Shown: positions 53,321-61,825 of the stretch, in pieces | Layout of the letters: the number at the start of each line of letters is the position of its first letter | Numbering within the stretch: position 1 is the stretch's first letter | DNA from: JAEUMD01 sp050246945 | GTDB lineage: Bacteria; Pseudomonadota; Alphaproteobacteria; Rhizobiales; Hyphomicrobiaceae | DNA length: 64,000 nucleotides | NCBI GenBank assembly: GCA_050246945.1 | Contig: JBFWVC010000002.1 | Coordinates: 1 to 64,000, forward strand | Reading direction: 5' to 3' | The notes under the pieces: model-generated | What the model was told of the DNA's origin: nothing | The model's database searches: none | What the model saw: the letters and a program-made list of their open reading frames with translations, nothing else | Program-made: the position numbers and the translations under genes

Positions 53321-53908
53321 TCACTGCGAGACGACTCTAACTGCCCAAGAGTTCGTGATCTTCTCTTTAAACTCGTCAGGAAATACAGTCTCCTTCTTGC
53401 CCGTGAAAGGATCAAAATAGTAAATCAACTTGATTTCTGGTGAAGTAGCTGAGGTCAGGGCGGCATAAACAACTACGGCATGACCGGATGCAGGACCAGT
53501 GCTGTAGGTCACGATTACGGGCCACTGGTTCTTGAGTTCATGAATCAAAACAGACGCTGGCAAGGCTCCTTGATAGTACTTGGCTTTCGAGCGCCAAATC
53601 TTGCCATTGTAATCAAAATTCCAGCTATTCAACATCTGCGTGATTTCCCCGCTGCTGGCCGTTTCCAACTTGGGAAATCCTTTGACTCGATTTACGATGT
53701 CAACTTGTGACCACATCACCTTCCCGCTTGCGAGTACCATTTCAATCGCAGCAGCCCAGCACCATACGGGAGTTTGCTGTTTCTTGGTCGTCTGGCGATC
53801 GGCAATTGATTCAACGATATAGAATGCTGCACGCGCATTGTTGGATGCCAACCCGATCCCACTGAAAACAAACAGCAGCAAGAATAAGCCTTTTTGCAAT
53901 CTTTTCAT
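53321..53908 (-). CDS. Exported papain-like cysteine protease
   Basis: About 195 residues with a signal peptide (LQKGLFLLLFVFSGIGLA). The catalytic Cys is in QTPVWCWAAAIEMVL, the His in SGHAVVVYA and the Asn/Asp in YYFDPFTGK: the order of papain-like (C39/C70-type) cysteine peptidases. GAGGGTG precedes ATG 53908; the frame to 53989 is Arg-rich and unlikely. It may act on extracellular or periplasmic targets; it is cargo of island 2. Confidence 0.75.
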   Translation of the reverse strand: MKRLQKGLFLLLFVFSGIGLASNNARAAFYIVESIADRQTTKKQQTPVWCWAAAIEMVLASGKVMWSQVDIVNRVKGFPKLETASSGEITQMLNSWNFDYNGKIWRSKAKYYQGALPASVLIHELKNQWPVIVTYSTGPASGHAVVVYAALTSATSPEIKLIYYFDPFTGKKETVFPDEFKEKITNSWAVRVVSQ

Positions 53909-54187
53909 TTCACCCTCGAATGCCTCTCTTCGACGCCACGTGCTGCGCCTCACAATCTCCCTTCCCGAAAAAAGGGGACGAGTCCGCAATAATCTTTTTA
54001 ACTAAAACCAGGACCCAACGCTGTGGCCAGCCGGTTACAGGGAATTACGCGATCCAGCTCAACCGCCTTCCGCCTTTCCCGCGATGCCCACTGCTGCTCT
54101 AAGTTGGCGCGAGTTTACCCAAGGCAATGAATACGTTAGGCTACTGATCTCACCTTCGTCTGCTATACTGCCAGCAGTGGACGCGCG

Positions 54188-54296
54188 CGTGTTTCACTTG
54201 TTGATAGTGAGAAATTTAAGAGGCAACTACCTCAGAGAAAATTTCTTCGGACAGCACATCGCCTTCGTTCGCGCACCCGAAGTCACGAGACACTGA
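54188..54296. repeat. Inverted tandem repeat element, copy B (decayed)
   Basis: Aligns with copies A and C (GTTTCACTTG, TAGTGAGAAATTTAAGAGG, CGTTCGCGCACCCGAA, ACGAGACACTGAG), but the tandem units are degenerate. It shows that the element has been present long enough to decay. Confidence 0.6.
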
Positions 54297-54302
54297 GCCC
54301 CC

Positions 54303-54390
54303 AGCAGGCGGACTATCTTCTGCCGTCGGTTCCATGCGCTCTCGCTTGACTCTTTGCTGTAGTACCCAGCAAAATCGTCTCGTGGCGACC
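54303..54390. repeat. Direct repeat R2, copy 2
   Basis: Second copy of the sequence at 52260-52345, same orientation, immediately right of copy B of the inverted tandem repeat element. Confidence 0.7.
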
Positions 54391-54710
54391 ATCGCTGCCG
54401 ATGAACTGCCGACCGATCCGACTACTGGCCGGCGCGGCAATTTCGGACAGCACCCTAAAGGGTTGTGAGGATGGTTGTTATGAGGAGCAACAGCGAAGGA
54501 GAAGGAATGACTCCACCTGGAAGTCAAATCCGACCTCGCGTTGAGGCGGGGTCAAAGTTCGGATTGTGAACTGCAGGTACTCGGCCACACTACACCGAAC
54601 TGCCAACAAAACAGTCTGATCACACTTCATGCGAGGGCGGAGTCCGGACGCGGATTCCAGAGCCTTGCCTTAAATAGCCCGGCTTGGCTGGGTAGGTTAT
54701 CGATGACAAT

Positions 54711-54747
54711 AGCCCGTCGCACCTCGATGGTCGGCGGGCTTATCGCT
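54711..54747. terminator. Terminator-like hairpin beyond the H-NS gene
   Basis: AGCCCG (54711-54716) pairs with CGGGCT (54735-54740), followed by TATCGCTTTTTG on the plus strand. Placed 30 bp after the stop of the minus-strand H-NS-family gene; it may serve either side. Confidence 0.45.
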
Positions 54748-54776
54748 TTTTGAATGCTGCCACTCGCACAACAGCG

Positions 54777-55100
54777 TTAGATCGCAAAGCTCTCCAGCTT
54801 CGCACCTTTCTTCACCGCTTCCACCAGCCAGAGCGGCTTCCGTCCCCGACCGCTCCAAGTCTGCGAACGATCTTTCGGATTGCGATATTTCACGGCTGTC
54901 TTGCTGCGGCCGTTAGCTCGACGTGCGGCTGGATATATGTCGGCAATTGTCAGACCAGAATTGTCAAGAATAGCATTGATCTTGGCTTTCACTTCTGCCT
55001 TGGCTTCCTCAGCTGCTGCTGCTTTGGCATCAGCAATACGGGCCTCCAGAGCCTCTATTTCCTTTAGGCTCATTTTTTCAACGGCGGGGGCTCGGGCCAT
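54777..55100 (-). CDS. H-NS-family DNA-binding protein
   Basis: A 107-residue protein: Ala/Glu/Lys-rich coiled coil (SLKEIEALEARIADAKAAAAEEAK) for oligomerisation, then the H-NS-type DNA-binding end KYRNPKDRSQTWSGRGRKPLWL. GGGAG precedes ATG 55100. An AT-rich island carrying its own silencer fits the known role of such proteins on foreign DNA. Its targets may be the island genes. Confidence 0.88.
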   Translation of the reverse strand: MARAPAVEKMSLKEIEALEARIADAKAAAAEEAKAEVKAKINAILDNSGLTIADIYPAARRANGRSKTAVKYRNPKDRSQTWSGRGRKPLWLVEAVKKGAKLESFAI

Positions 55101-55304
55101 TTCTTTACTCCCTATGCAGTCTCTCTTTTTGGGATTTCCGTTTGGCAGGACAGTAAACCGGAAAGATACCGACCGCAACGCAGCTGTGGATTAGGAATTT
55201 AGAGTCGGTTACCTCACAATTTGTGCAGTGCAAAACTTCAAATTTTAAAACCGTAGGGCTTGATGCGCATTATAGCCGAAGGATTTGCCAATCCCCACAG
55301 ACGA

Positions 55305-56993
55305 TCAGCTTCTTGACCAAGATCGGAATGACCTGAACCAAGATCGCTTGGGTTCGGCAACCGAAACAACGTTGCTAACGACCTCTACGCCATTGGCCTT
55401 GAACAAGTAGTCTGAGAGTTCGGGCCATTGGCGTGTTATCTCGTCGCGGAATTCCAACATGATATTGGCTGCCACGCCGCCAAGCCGCTCTACCTCGTCC
55501 ACGAAACTCTTGCCATGATGCATGTTTCGAGCATGTGCTGCTTCGTGGATGAGAATACTCAAGCTCTCTGCACCAAGTGGCTCTCGCCAAAAGCAATCCG
55601 TGTCGATGGCCAGAGTGAGCACATTGTTACCACTCCAATGCGCGTGAAAAGTCTTTAATTCTGTCCCGAACAACTGTGGCTGGCTGCCAAGCGCAAGTTT
55701 GCCCGTAACCGGCCGTAACATATCCCTCGTCGAGTCAACGAGCTTTTGGCAGAACCAGACTGCGAACGACAGGCAATCCTCAACGCGTTCCGCTCCTCCC
55801 TGCCGATTGATCCATGCCGCTCTCGGGTCATCAGCAAGGTTGATATCGGTAATCGCAAATCCCTTTTCAGCAAGACTCTTGGCAGCAGAAGCTTCGGCCA
55901 GCACGACGGCTTCCCTGGATGTTGGCAGATGTTCCTTTGCCATTTCACGAAAGCCGCTCGACATTTGTGCGGTCTTCACGATCACTGCGCCTGTACGTTC
56001 AGCATCGTGGTCAAAATCCCGCTTGCCCATTGTTGGCACTGAACGCACAGCACCTTCGCCAAAGGCCTTGGTGATGATTTTTTGTTGAATTTCCGGAGCA
56101 GCTTCCGCACCAGCCGATCCCACCCAATCCGCTGTTATTTCTTCTTGGTCCAGTTCCGGCAGCAATATCGGCAAGCACGCCAAGTGAATTCGTTTTGCAT
56201 AGCCACTCGCCAACGCATCTCGGTTTGGGTTCATCGGCACCCTTTGCAGCACATTCGCGTGATAGAGCACCGCCCATTCTGCCGAAGCTACCGGTATACC
56301 CATTTCATAGATGTAGGGTTCCTCATCTTGCCGCGCCCTGATCAGTTCTATTGATGTCTTCCGTCGCGGCTTTTGCCAGCTATGGCTCTCTGAATTGTAA
56401 ACCTCAGTTACAAGCGTGGCATCGATAATATGCGCAGACTCCCGATGCGGCAGAGCACGTCCGTTCAAGATCAGTTGCACATTTTCAGGCACTATGAACC
56501 GACTAAAGTAATCGTCAAACTGATCTACTGTTCCTGGCGGCCAGCTGAAGGTCATTCGTATTCGTGTGCCGACAATCGACGCAACAGCTTCTGCCTCTCG
56601 CGTGATCTGACGACCTTCTTCTTCGACAAAGTGGATTTCCTTGTTACCGCTGTGAATGCTTGCTGTCTTGGCAACTGACAAGATTTCCTTGAAACCACGC
56701 CCAAACCGGCCACGCTTAAGGTGACTGTCGGTCTTGAACGTGAGGTAGACTACGCGCATCGCCAACAAGTCCTGGATGCCGGATCCAGTATCACGGCATT
56801 CGACAACAAAGTCGCTTCCGTTATGTCGATACGTCAGTTCAACCGTGCCGCCCGTATCCTCCACTGCATCGAGGGAATTTTGCACCAGTTCTTTGACCAA
56901 GTGCTCCGGCGGGCGTGACTGATTCAACGCAGCAAATCCGGTCGTGGAAATTTGCAGCCAGCCATTGCCTTCCGTTGTTGGCGCGTCAGTCAT
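55305..56993 (-). CDS. GHKL ATPase fused to a metallopeptidase-like domain
   Basis: 562 residues. Residues about 10-180 form a GHKL (Hsp90/MutL-type) ATPase: N-box KELVQNSLDAVED (Glu35, Asn39), DTGSGI (Asp68) and GRFGRGFKE (95-103). The middle is unassigned. Near the end SILIHEAAHARNMHHGKSF (His483-Glu484, His487, HHG 492-494, Phe497) has the HExxH...HHGxxF layout of SprT/Wss1-like minigluzincins. It starts 24 bp after the stop of the nuclease gene, so it is the second gene of a two-gene operon. I do not recognise this pairing as a named system; a defence role is inferred. Confidence 0.8.
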   Translation of the reverse strand: MTDAPTTEGNGWLQISTTGFAALNQSRPPEHLVKELVQNSLDAVEDTGGTVELTYRHNGSDFVVECRDTGSGIQDLLAMRVVYLTFKTDSHLKRGRFGRGFKEILSVAKTASIHSGNKEIHFVEEEGRQITREAEAVASIVGTRIRMTFSWPPGTVDQFDDYFSRFIVPENVQLILNGRALPHRESAHIIDATLVTEVYNSESHSWQKPRRKTSIELIRARQDEEPYIYEMGIPVASAEWAVLYHANVLQRVPMNPNRDALASGYAKRIHLACLPILLPELDQEEITADWVGSAGAEAAPEIQQKIITKAFGEGAVRSVPTMGKRDFDHDAERTGAVIVKTAQMSSGFREMAKEHLPTSREAVVLAEASAAKSLAEKGFAITDINLADDPRAAWINRQGGAERVEDCLSFAVWFCQKLVDSTRDMLRPVTGKLALGSQPQLFGTELKTFHAHWSGNNVLTLAIDTDCFWREPLGAESLSILIHEAAHARNMHHGKSFVDEVERLGGVAANIMLEFRDEITRQWPELSDYLFKANGVEVVSNVVSVAEPKRSWFRSFRSWSRS

Positions 56994-57017
56994 GGAAAAC
57001 TCGGTCCTCTGTATCGC

Positions 57018-58496
57018 CTAAACTGTCAGTAACTTTTCAAAGATTCGCACCATCGCCAGCGTATCGAGTTCACAATAGCGACGAAGATCATCAAGGACCG
57101 CGTTGGGATTGTCCTGAGGCTTATGACGAAGAAAGAGGTCCATCCAAGTACGCTGTGCTATTTCGCCGTTACCTATTGCCAGACCTTCGTAAGTGAGTTC
57201 CGGGACAAGAACCGGGAGTACCTTCTTGATCGATGCACTTCCCAGAAAATCCTTGTCAACGAACCAGCCAGACTTAAAGGGGATCATAAGGTCGATAACG
57301 CGTGCATTCAGAGACTCGAGGAATGGCGCATGTTCCGGAACCCTGGCTGCCATATCCTGGTTGCGTCCCTTCTCGAACGGCGCATACCAAACGATCACGC
57401 TGCCGGCATCTCCGATATCCTTTCTGAGATGAGACACGATCGATGGAACCGGATCACAACTCTCAACGTGGAGATACTCGCAATGAGTTGGCCGTGCTCC
57501 GGGCTCCGATATGACATGAAGGGAATACTGGAATGGAACCTGTTGATATGGTCGCAGTCCATCAAAAGGCGGCAGAATGTCAGAAAACGTTTCGTAGTCG
57601 AGGAAGTAAAGCGGGTAGGTAAGGCTCGACAGGAACCTTTTGATTTCTTCGCGTTTGATCAGCTGCTGCCTGGTCTTCGTCACACCCACTTGGCGCAGCT
57701 GTCGCTCAGTTAGATTGGCATCATCGGGTATCGCGTCGATGGTGTGAATGCCCTCATCTTCAAGTGCTGCGATCTGGTCAGGCTTTATCCCCGCGAGATT
57801 GTAGATGCTATACCGATCAGGCTTCCCCATCACATTGGCATATATCTCCATCCACTCGCTCATGTTTCCGGACGACACGTAACGCGGCGAGATATCGGGC
57901 ATGTCGGCTTGATCCAGTACAGCCAGGGCTCGTCCAATTTCTTCTAATGTCGTGAGCTTCCGTTCCGCGACTTGATCGGTGACATCCTCGATCATGGAAA
58001 TCCCAGTAACGTCGATAGCACCTTGACGCACATAGTCTCGATCGACGTGAACGATGCCAGCTCTGCGAACAGTGATGCCTGCGCCTTCGAGAACACTAAC
58101 CTGGAATGATAGGTCGGGAATGTGTTCGGGCTTAACAGACGTACTCGCCTTTATTTCAAAGAGATCGAAGGCATCTGTCCCGGCGCGTTGCAGAACATCC
58201 ACGATGCATGTTGTTTGTCCGTGTTCAAATCTACCCTGGAAGATTGTGTTCGCACCGTTCGACAAGGCATCAAGCGTCCGTTGCGGCAGGGACTGATACT
58301 CTCGGTAGTTGTCGAATCCGAGCTTGACCCCATCCGGAAATAGCTGCTCGGCGTATTGTTCGTATTCATGTCCGGCATCAAACAGCGCCTGCAAAGCTGC
58401 ATTCGGCGGCGGAATCACTTCCTTCCGGTTTTTCTTCAACCATAGCCATGCCGGATGCTTGAGGAACATCAGGTAGTCTGACTTGGACAGCTGCAT
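57018..58496 (-). CDS. PD-(D/E)XK nuclease with DUF2779 exonuclease-like domain
   Basis: 492 residues. The N-terminal ~200 resemble TM0106/Cas4-like RecB nucleases: SKSDYLMFLKHPAW, IVDVLQ (Asp100) and FDLFEIKAST (Glu114, Lys116). Then a helix-hairpin-helix-like part (LAGIKPDQIAALEDEGIHTIDAI). The C-terminal DUF2779 region, an RNase H-like DEDD exonuclease, has YPLYFLDYETF (Asp300, Glu302) and ends YCELDTLAMV. It is the first gene of the operon. The start codon abuts copy C of the inverted tandem repeat element, which must contain or overlap the promoter. Confidence 0.82.
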   Translation of the reverse strand: MQLSKSDYLMFLKHPAWLWLKKNRKEVIPPPNAALQALFDAGHEYEQYAEQLFPDGVKLGFDNYREYQSLPQRTLDALSNGANTIFQGRFEHGQTTCIVDVLQRAGTDAFDLFEIKASTSVKPEHIPDLSFQVSVLEGAGITVRRAGIVHVDRDYVRQGAIDVTGISMIEDVTDQVAERKLTTLEEIGRALAVLDQADMPDISPRYVSSGNMSEWMEIYANVMGKPDRYSIYNLAGIKPDQIAALEDEGIHTIDAIPDDANLTERQLRQVGVTKTRQQLIKREEIKRFLSSLTYPLYFLDYETFSDILPPFDGLRPYQQVPFQYSLHVISEPGARPTHCEYLHVESCDPVPSIVSHLRKDIGDAGSVIVWYAPFEKGRNQDMAARVPEHAPFLESLNARVIDLMIPFKSGWFVDKDFLGSASIKKVLPVLVPELTYEGLAIGNGEIAQRTWMDLFLRHKPQDNPNAVLDDLRRYCELDTLAMVRIFEKLLTV

Positions 58497-58620
58497 GTCT
58501 CACTTGTCTCACTTGAAATGGGTGAAAAATCTAAGAGGTAATAGCGCGAAAAAGAATATTTTTTTCTGGAGTACCTATCCTACCCGTTCGCTCGCTCGAA
58601 ATGGTGAGACGGTGAGACAC
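58497..58620. repeat. Inverted tandem repeat element, copy C
   Basis: Two GTCTCACTT units (58497-58514), the middle TGAAAAATCTAAGAGG, an A/T run, CGCTCGAAATGGTGAGAC and a second GTGAGAC (58612-58618). Closest to copy A. It fills the space directly before the nuclease gene. Confidence 0.75.
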
Positions 58621-58803
58621 CGACAAGCCCCTTGAAACTTTTCGGCTGCTCCACCATACTTATCGATGTTCGACGCGACACCGTATCGGACAACCGCATC
58701 AAGAGACGGATTCAATAGTCCGCGCCAACCTGCCTTTCCCGGGCAAGGTGGCTTCGCAACAGCGAGATGTGGCCATGACTGGCAACCAACCGGGAGGACA
58801 CTG

Positions 58804-59457
58804 ATGTCCACTGCTCCCCTTCCTATTGAAACGCTTGTACGCACTCGGTCAGCAGAACTTGCACTGACTGCGACTGATCTTGTGCGACGGACGGGTTACG
58901 CGAATGTAGCCAAAGGCATTCGTCGTCTCAATGAGTTGTATTCGGGTCAATTCGACAGTGCTCGGGGTCTGATCGAACGGCTACCGACGGCAATTGATCT
59001 TCCTGAGGCAACGATCCAACAAGCCATTCAAGATTCCCGCCAACAGATCACCGAAACCGAGGAAGCAGACTGGCGAGCAAAATTCAAACCCCATGCTGTG
59101 ATCCTGACAGAGAGACTGATCCCACAACCGATCCACATCGCAGCGATTGTTGGTGTTGATCAACTCAAACGCATCGATATTGAACCCGACAGCAGTCCTC
59201 TCACCGTCGTCGATCAAGCGTTTGCGGGATTGAAGCAGAAGCTCAAGCGATGGCACGGAAGTATCCCGACATTTGGAGAGCCGACCGGACTCATCATCAA
59301 CTACAGTCCGGATCATGCAGTACGATTTGATCTGGATGGTCGCCCGCTAGAGATATTCGATAGAGCGTTCAGGTTAGGCCACGCAACTCTGACGATCCGA
59401 GGCCGGGAGTGTTCTTCGGCAGAATTGCGGACTGTGTTTGGTATTGGGTCTGGATGA
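58804..59457 (+). CDS. Unknown island protein with HTH-like N-terminus
   Basis: A 217-residue protein. The N-terminal 60 residues (LVRTRSAELALTATDLVRRTGYANVAKGIRRLNELYSG) look like a helix-turn-helix of a lambda-repressor-like type; the rest is an unassigned alpha/beta domain. GGAGGA stands 5-6 bases before ATG 58804; the longer frame to 58666 is not protein-like. It diverges from the nuclease operon and could regulate it. Confidence 0.65.
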   Translation: MSTAPLPIETLVRTRSAELALTATDLVRRTGYANVAKGIRRLNELYSGQFDSARGLIERLPTAIDLPEATIQQAIQDSRQQITETEEADWRAKFKPHAVILTERLIPQPIHIAAIVGVDQLKRIDIEPDSSPLTVVDQAFAGLKQKLKRWHGSIPTFGEPTGLIINYSPDHAVRFDLDGRPLEIFDRAFRLGHATLTIRGRECSSAELRTVFGIGSG

Positions 59458-59530
59458 CTTAGATTACAGGAGCAAATAGCAACCAGACTATATTCCCAAC
59501 CACACTGCCCAGTTCAGGAGGGCAAAATCG

Positions 59531-59965
59531 ATGTCAAAAGTTGTGCCATTGATGCCGGATGGTCAGCCGAGCATGTTGCGCGAGGAAGATGTCACCATAC
59601 CCAGACTCAAGGCTGTCCTGGATGCCGCGTTCCTCGACTGCGAGATAAACGAATATGACCACCTAATGATCTGGGAAGGTCTGCCTTGCTCATGTGGCGT
59701 CTTCATTGATGGCGATAACAAGCTGATCACAATGTTCACGATTCGAGAACTACCAGACGGTACGAAAGACGCTGACCGAATCATCAACGAACTCAACAAG
59801 CCTGCTCTCGTTGTTCAGTTTTTCCACGATACACAGGATGTCTGGGGCAACTACTGGATGACCTATGATGGGGGACTTAGCATTCGACAGTTCGTCAAGA
59901 TGCTTCGACGGTTCACTTGCGATTTCGAATACAACCTCCGGGATTTGGCTGGAGAAAAGTTGTAA
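59531..59965 (+). CDS. Unknown protein, YbjN-like
   Basis: A 144-residue protein with a CGVFIDGDNKLITMFTIRE strand pair and the end GLSIRQFVKMLRRFTCDFEYNL. These features recall YbjN / type III chaperone-like folds, but the match is weak. It begins 73 bp after the previous gene with a strong AGGAGGG site. Cytosolic, function unknown. Confidence 0.6.
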   Translation: MSKVVPLMPDGQPSMLREEDVTIPRLKAVLDAAFLDCEINEYDHLMIWEGLPCSCGVFIDGDNKLITMFTIRELPDGTKDADRIINELNKPALVVQFFHDTQDVWGNYWMTYDGGLSIRQFVKMLRRFTCDFEYNLRDLAGEKL

Positions 59966-60025
59966 ATCGGTAGGTTCTCTGGGCAACTTCGTCCAACTGC
60001 CATTTGCGCGCGGGGATAACAGCCT

Positions 60026-60874
60026 ATGAACGCTGTTGAACGGGAAGTCATCATCTTAAACTCAGCGTGGGAGATGATCGACGACATGGTCAATTGGGCT
60101 ATGTTTGTGAAGACGGACCGCATAGAGCTGACGAATCTAATATTCGAGAGCAGCGTTCATGCGCGGCTATTCGCAATCCTTCTGGGTGACTTTCTTTCAG
60201 AAGTGCGGGCATTCAAAGGCGCTGACGTTCCGTTCGGCCTATTGTCGGCACCCTCCAATGCATCCCCTACAGACCTCACCTTTCTCTTTCATCTAAGGCA
60301 GGTTTGTTCTGAACCTAAGCTTGGATCGGACACGACCTCACTTTCAGCCTCGATTGAAGCGTTCGCGAATTGGTTAGAATGCAAATTCACCGCACCAAAT
60401 GTAAATCTTCCCGCCATAAATGTCGTGGCAGAGTTGAATGTCGCCCGCTACCGCTACATAAAAATGTGTGGCGACATAGCGAAGCATAACTTGGCTCGTC
60501 TTGCGACGAATGTAAGACACTTGCGCCGTCTGCTCAAAGAGGCGGGACACACGGTAGACGAGCAAGAAGCGTACTTGGCAATTGTGGATTTCTTCGCTTG
60601 GTTCCACGGAAATATATTTTTTTGCCACAGCAGTAAGATCGCAGAATTTCTGAATGAGATTCGTTGGTCAATTTATGAGTATCTACAGCCTGAATTCGCT
60701 CGATCCTGGTATCTTACGGACGAAGCTACAAAAAATTTCGCGGCGTACAGTTATTTGGTGCCAACTGAAATTGAAGAACCCCTGGCCATAGCAATGTATT
60801 GGGATGTGATGAATAGGTCGCGAACTAAGCCGTACATGCAGAGATTTGTAATCACCGGCTCAAACCGTTACTAA
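60026..60874 (+). CDS. Unknown island protein
   Basis: A 282-residue, mostly helical cytosolic protein. It contains KMCGDIAKHNLARL, a His in a context reminiscent of HEPN-like helices, but the typical R-x4-6-H is not evident. It starts 60 bp after the YbjN-like gene and is likely cotranscribed. No other family signal. Kept because composition and length are protein-like. Confidence 0.6.
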   Translation: MNAVEREVIILNSAWEMIDDMVNWAMFVKTDRIELTNLIFESSVHARLFAILLGDFLSEVRAFKGADVPFGLLSAPSNASPTDLTFLFHLRQVCSEPKLGSDTTSLSASIEAFANWLECKFTAPNVNLPAINVVAELNVARYRYIKMCGDIAKHNLARLATNVRHLRRLLKEAGHTVDEQEAYLAIVDFFAWFHGNIFFCHSSKIAEFLNEIRWSIYEYLQPEFARSWYLTDEATKNFAAYSYLVPTEIEEPLAIAMYWDVMNRSRTKPYMQRFVITGSNRY

Positions 60875-60935
60875 TATTTTTTGGCTTTCCCCCGGAACTA
60901 CGACTATTCTGAGGACGGCTTCTTGTTGTGCTGGC

Positions 60936-61451
60936 TCATGTTACGCGGACATAGATATACCTACCCGATATCTGCTCTGAAGTCCGATTCCCCTGAAAGC
61001 TCACTGAATGTGTGGGTGTCTTAGTCCCGTGCACATTAATTAGCTCGTGTCCTTCCGTTAGGGCGCGATCAATTAAACCACGCTCCAGGATACCAAGGAC
61101 TCGGTCAACTTGTTGACCCCGCTTTAAATTCAGCGTGCAAACCATGACAAATCGTTGTCCGCTGGCTGCCTCAGCTATGGCTTTCATGAGATTTACCGAG
61201 TCGAGGTGCTGCTTAATTCTAGCTCGCAGATTGATGGATTGCCCGATGTACAAAGGATGGCTGTTATCGCCCCAAGTTCGCCCGAAGACATAAACGCCAG
61301 CTTCTGTAGGAAATGCATCAAGATCGACATTATATCCGAAAGCCTCCGCTGGCACGAGGTCGATGGGCTTATGCCACTTTGCATCGATGTCCAAAGCACC
61401 CTCCCCAATCAATGTTGCTGTGGCGGAATCCGCACGGGCTAACCCAGCCAA
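60936..61451 (-). CDS. GIY-YIG nuclease-domain protein
   Basis: A 171-residue protein. The GIY-YIG core reads EAGVYVFGRTW...HPLYIGQSINLRARIKQHL, with the catalytic Arg/Lys region after YIG. A trailing LIDRALTEGHELIN carries the conserved Glu, with Asn further on. It begins at TTG 61451 preceded by GGAAAGG; no in-frame ATG is available before the domain. It may act as a homing-type or defence nuclease; it is convergent with the preceding gene. Confidence 0.75.
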   Translation of the reverse strand: MAGLARADSATATLIGEGALDIDAKWHKPIDLVPAEAFGYNVDLDAFPTEAGVYVFGRTWGDNSHPLYIGQSINLRARIKQHLDSVNLMKAIAEAASGQRFVMVCTLNLKRGQQVDRVLGILERGLIDRALTEGHELINVHGTKTPTHSVSFQGNRTSEQISGRYIYVRVT

Positions 61452-61538
61452 CTACCTTTCCACTATCACCAGCAGGAAAGCCTTTGGCATAACAATAGTC
61501 AATTTGCTCACCATAGGACGCGCCAACTTCAGCGTTCG

Positions 61539-61805
61539 TCAATTCATCTGCCGCTTGTAGTGCGGATTGAACTGCTTCATGCCCTCAACGCGGATAGTTC
61601 GAAGTAGTTCGTCAAAGGCAGCTTGATCAGTCTCGAACTTGTCGCCCCAAACAAACGAATTTCCCTCGCTATCTACGACCTCCAGAATCCAACCCGCCTC
61701 TTTTTCCCCACGATAGATGCAGACTTCTATCTCAACGCCATCACGCCTCAGCGGCCCACTGAGCGGTGAATCAATCAGCACATAGTCGTCTTCGGGTTTG
61801 GTCAT
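61539..61805 (-). CDS. Small unknown protein
   Basis: Eighty-eight residues; the centre (EVCIYRGEKEAGWILEVVDSEGNSFVWGDKFETDQAAFDELLRTI) has a regular beta-beta-alpha pattern. GGAAG precedes the ATG. It lies between the GIY-YIG gene and the DUF4760-like gene on the same strand with short gaps, so they could be one operon. Possibly an antitoxin or immunity-type partner; guess. Confidence 0.6.
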   Translation of the reverse strand: MTKPEDDYVLIDSPLSGPLRRDGVEIEVCIYRGEKEAGWILEVVDSEGNSFVWGDKFETDQAAFDELLRTIRVEGMKQFNPHYKRQMN

Positions 61806-61825
61806 CGTGCTATGCTTCCGTTGGG

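Larger units (their letters stand above)
53909..54776. other. Repeat-containing spacer
   Basis: Contains copy B of the inverted tandem repeat element (54188-54296), copy 2 of direct repeat R2 (54303-54390) and a terminator-like hairpin (54711-54740). No gene recognised. Confidence 0.5.
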
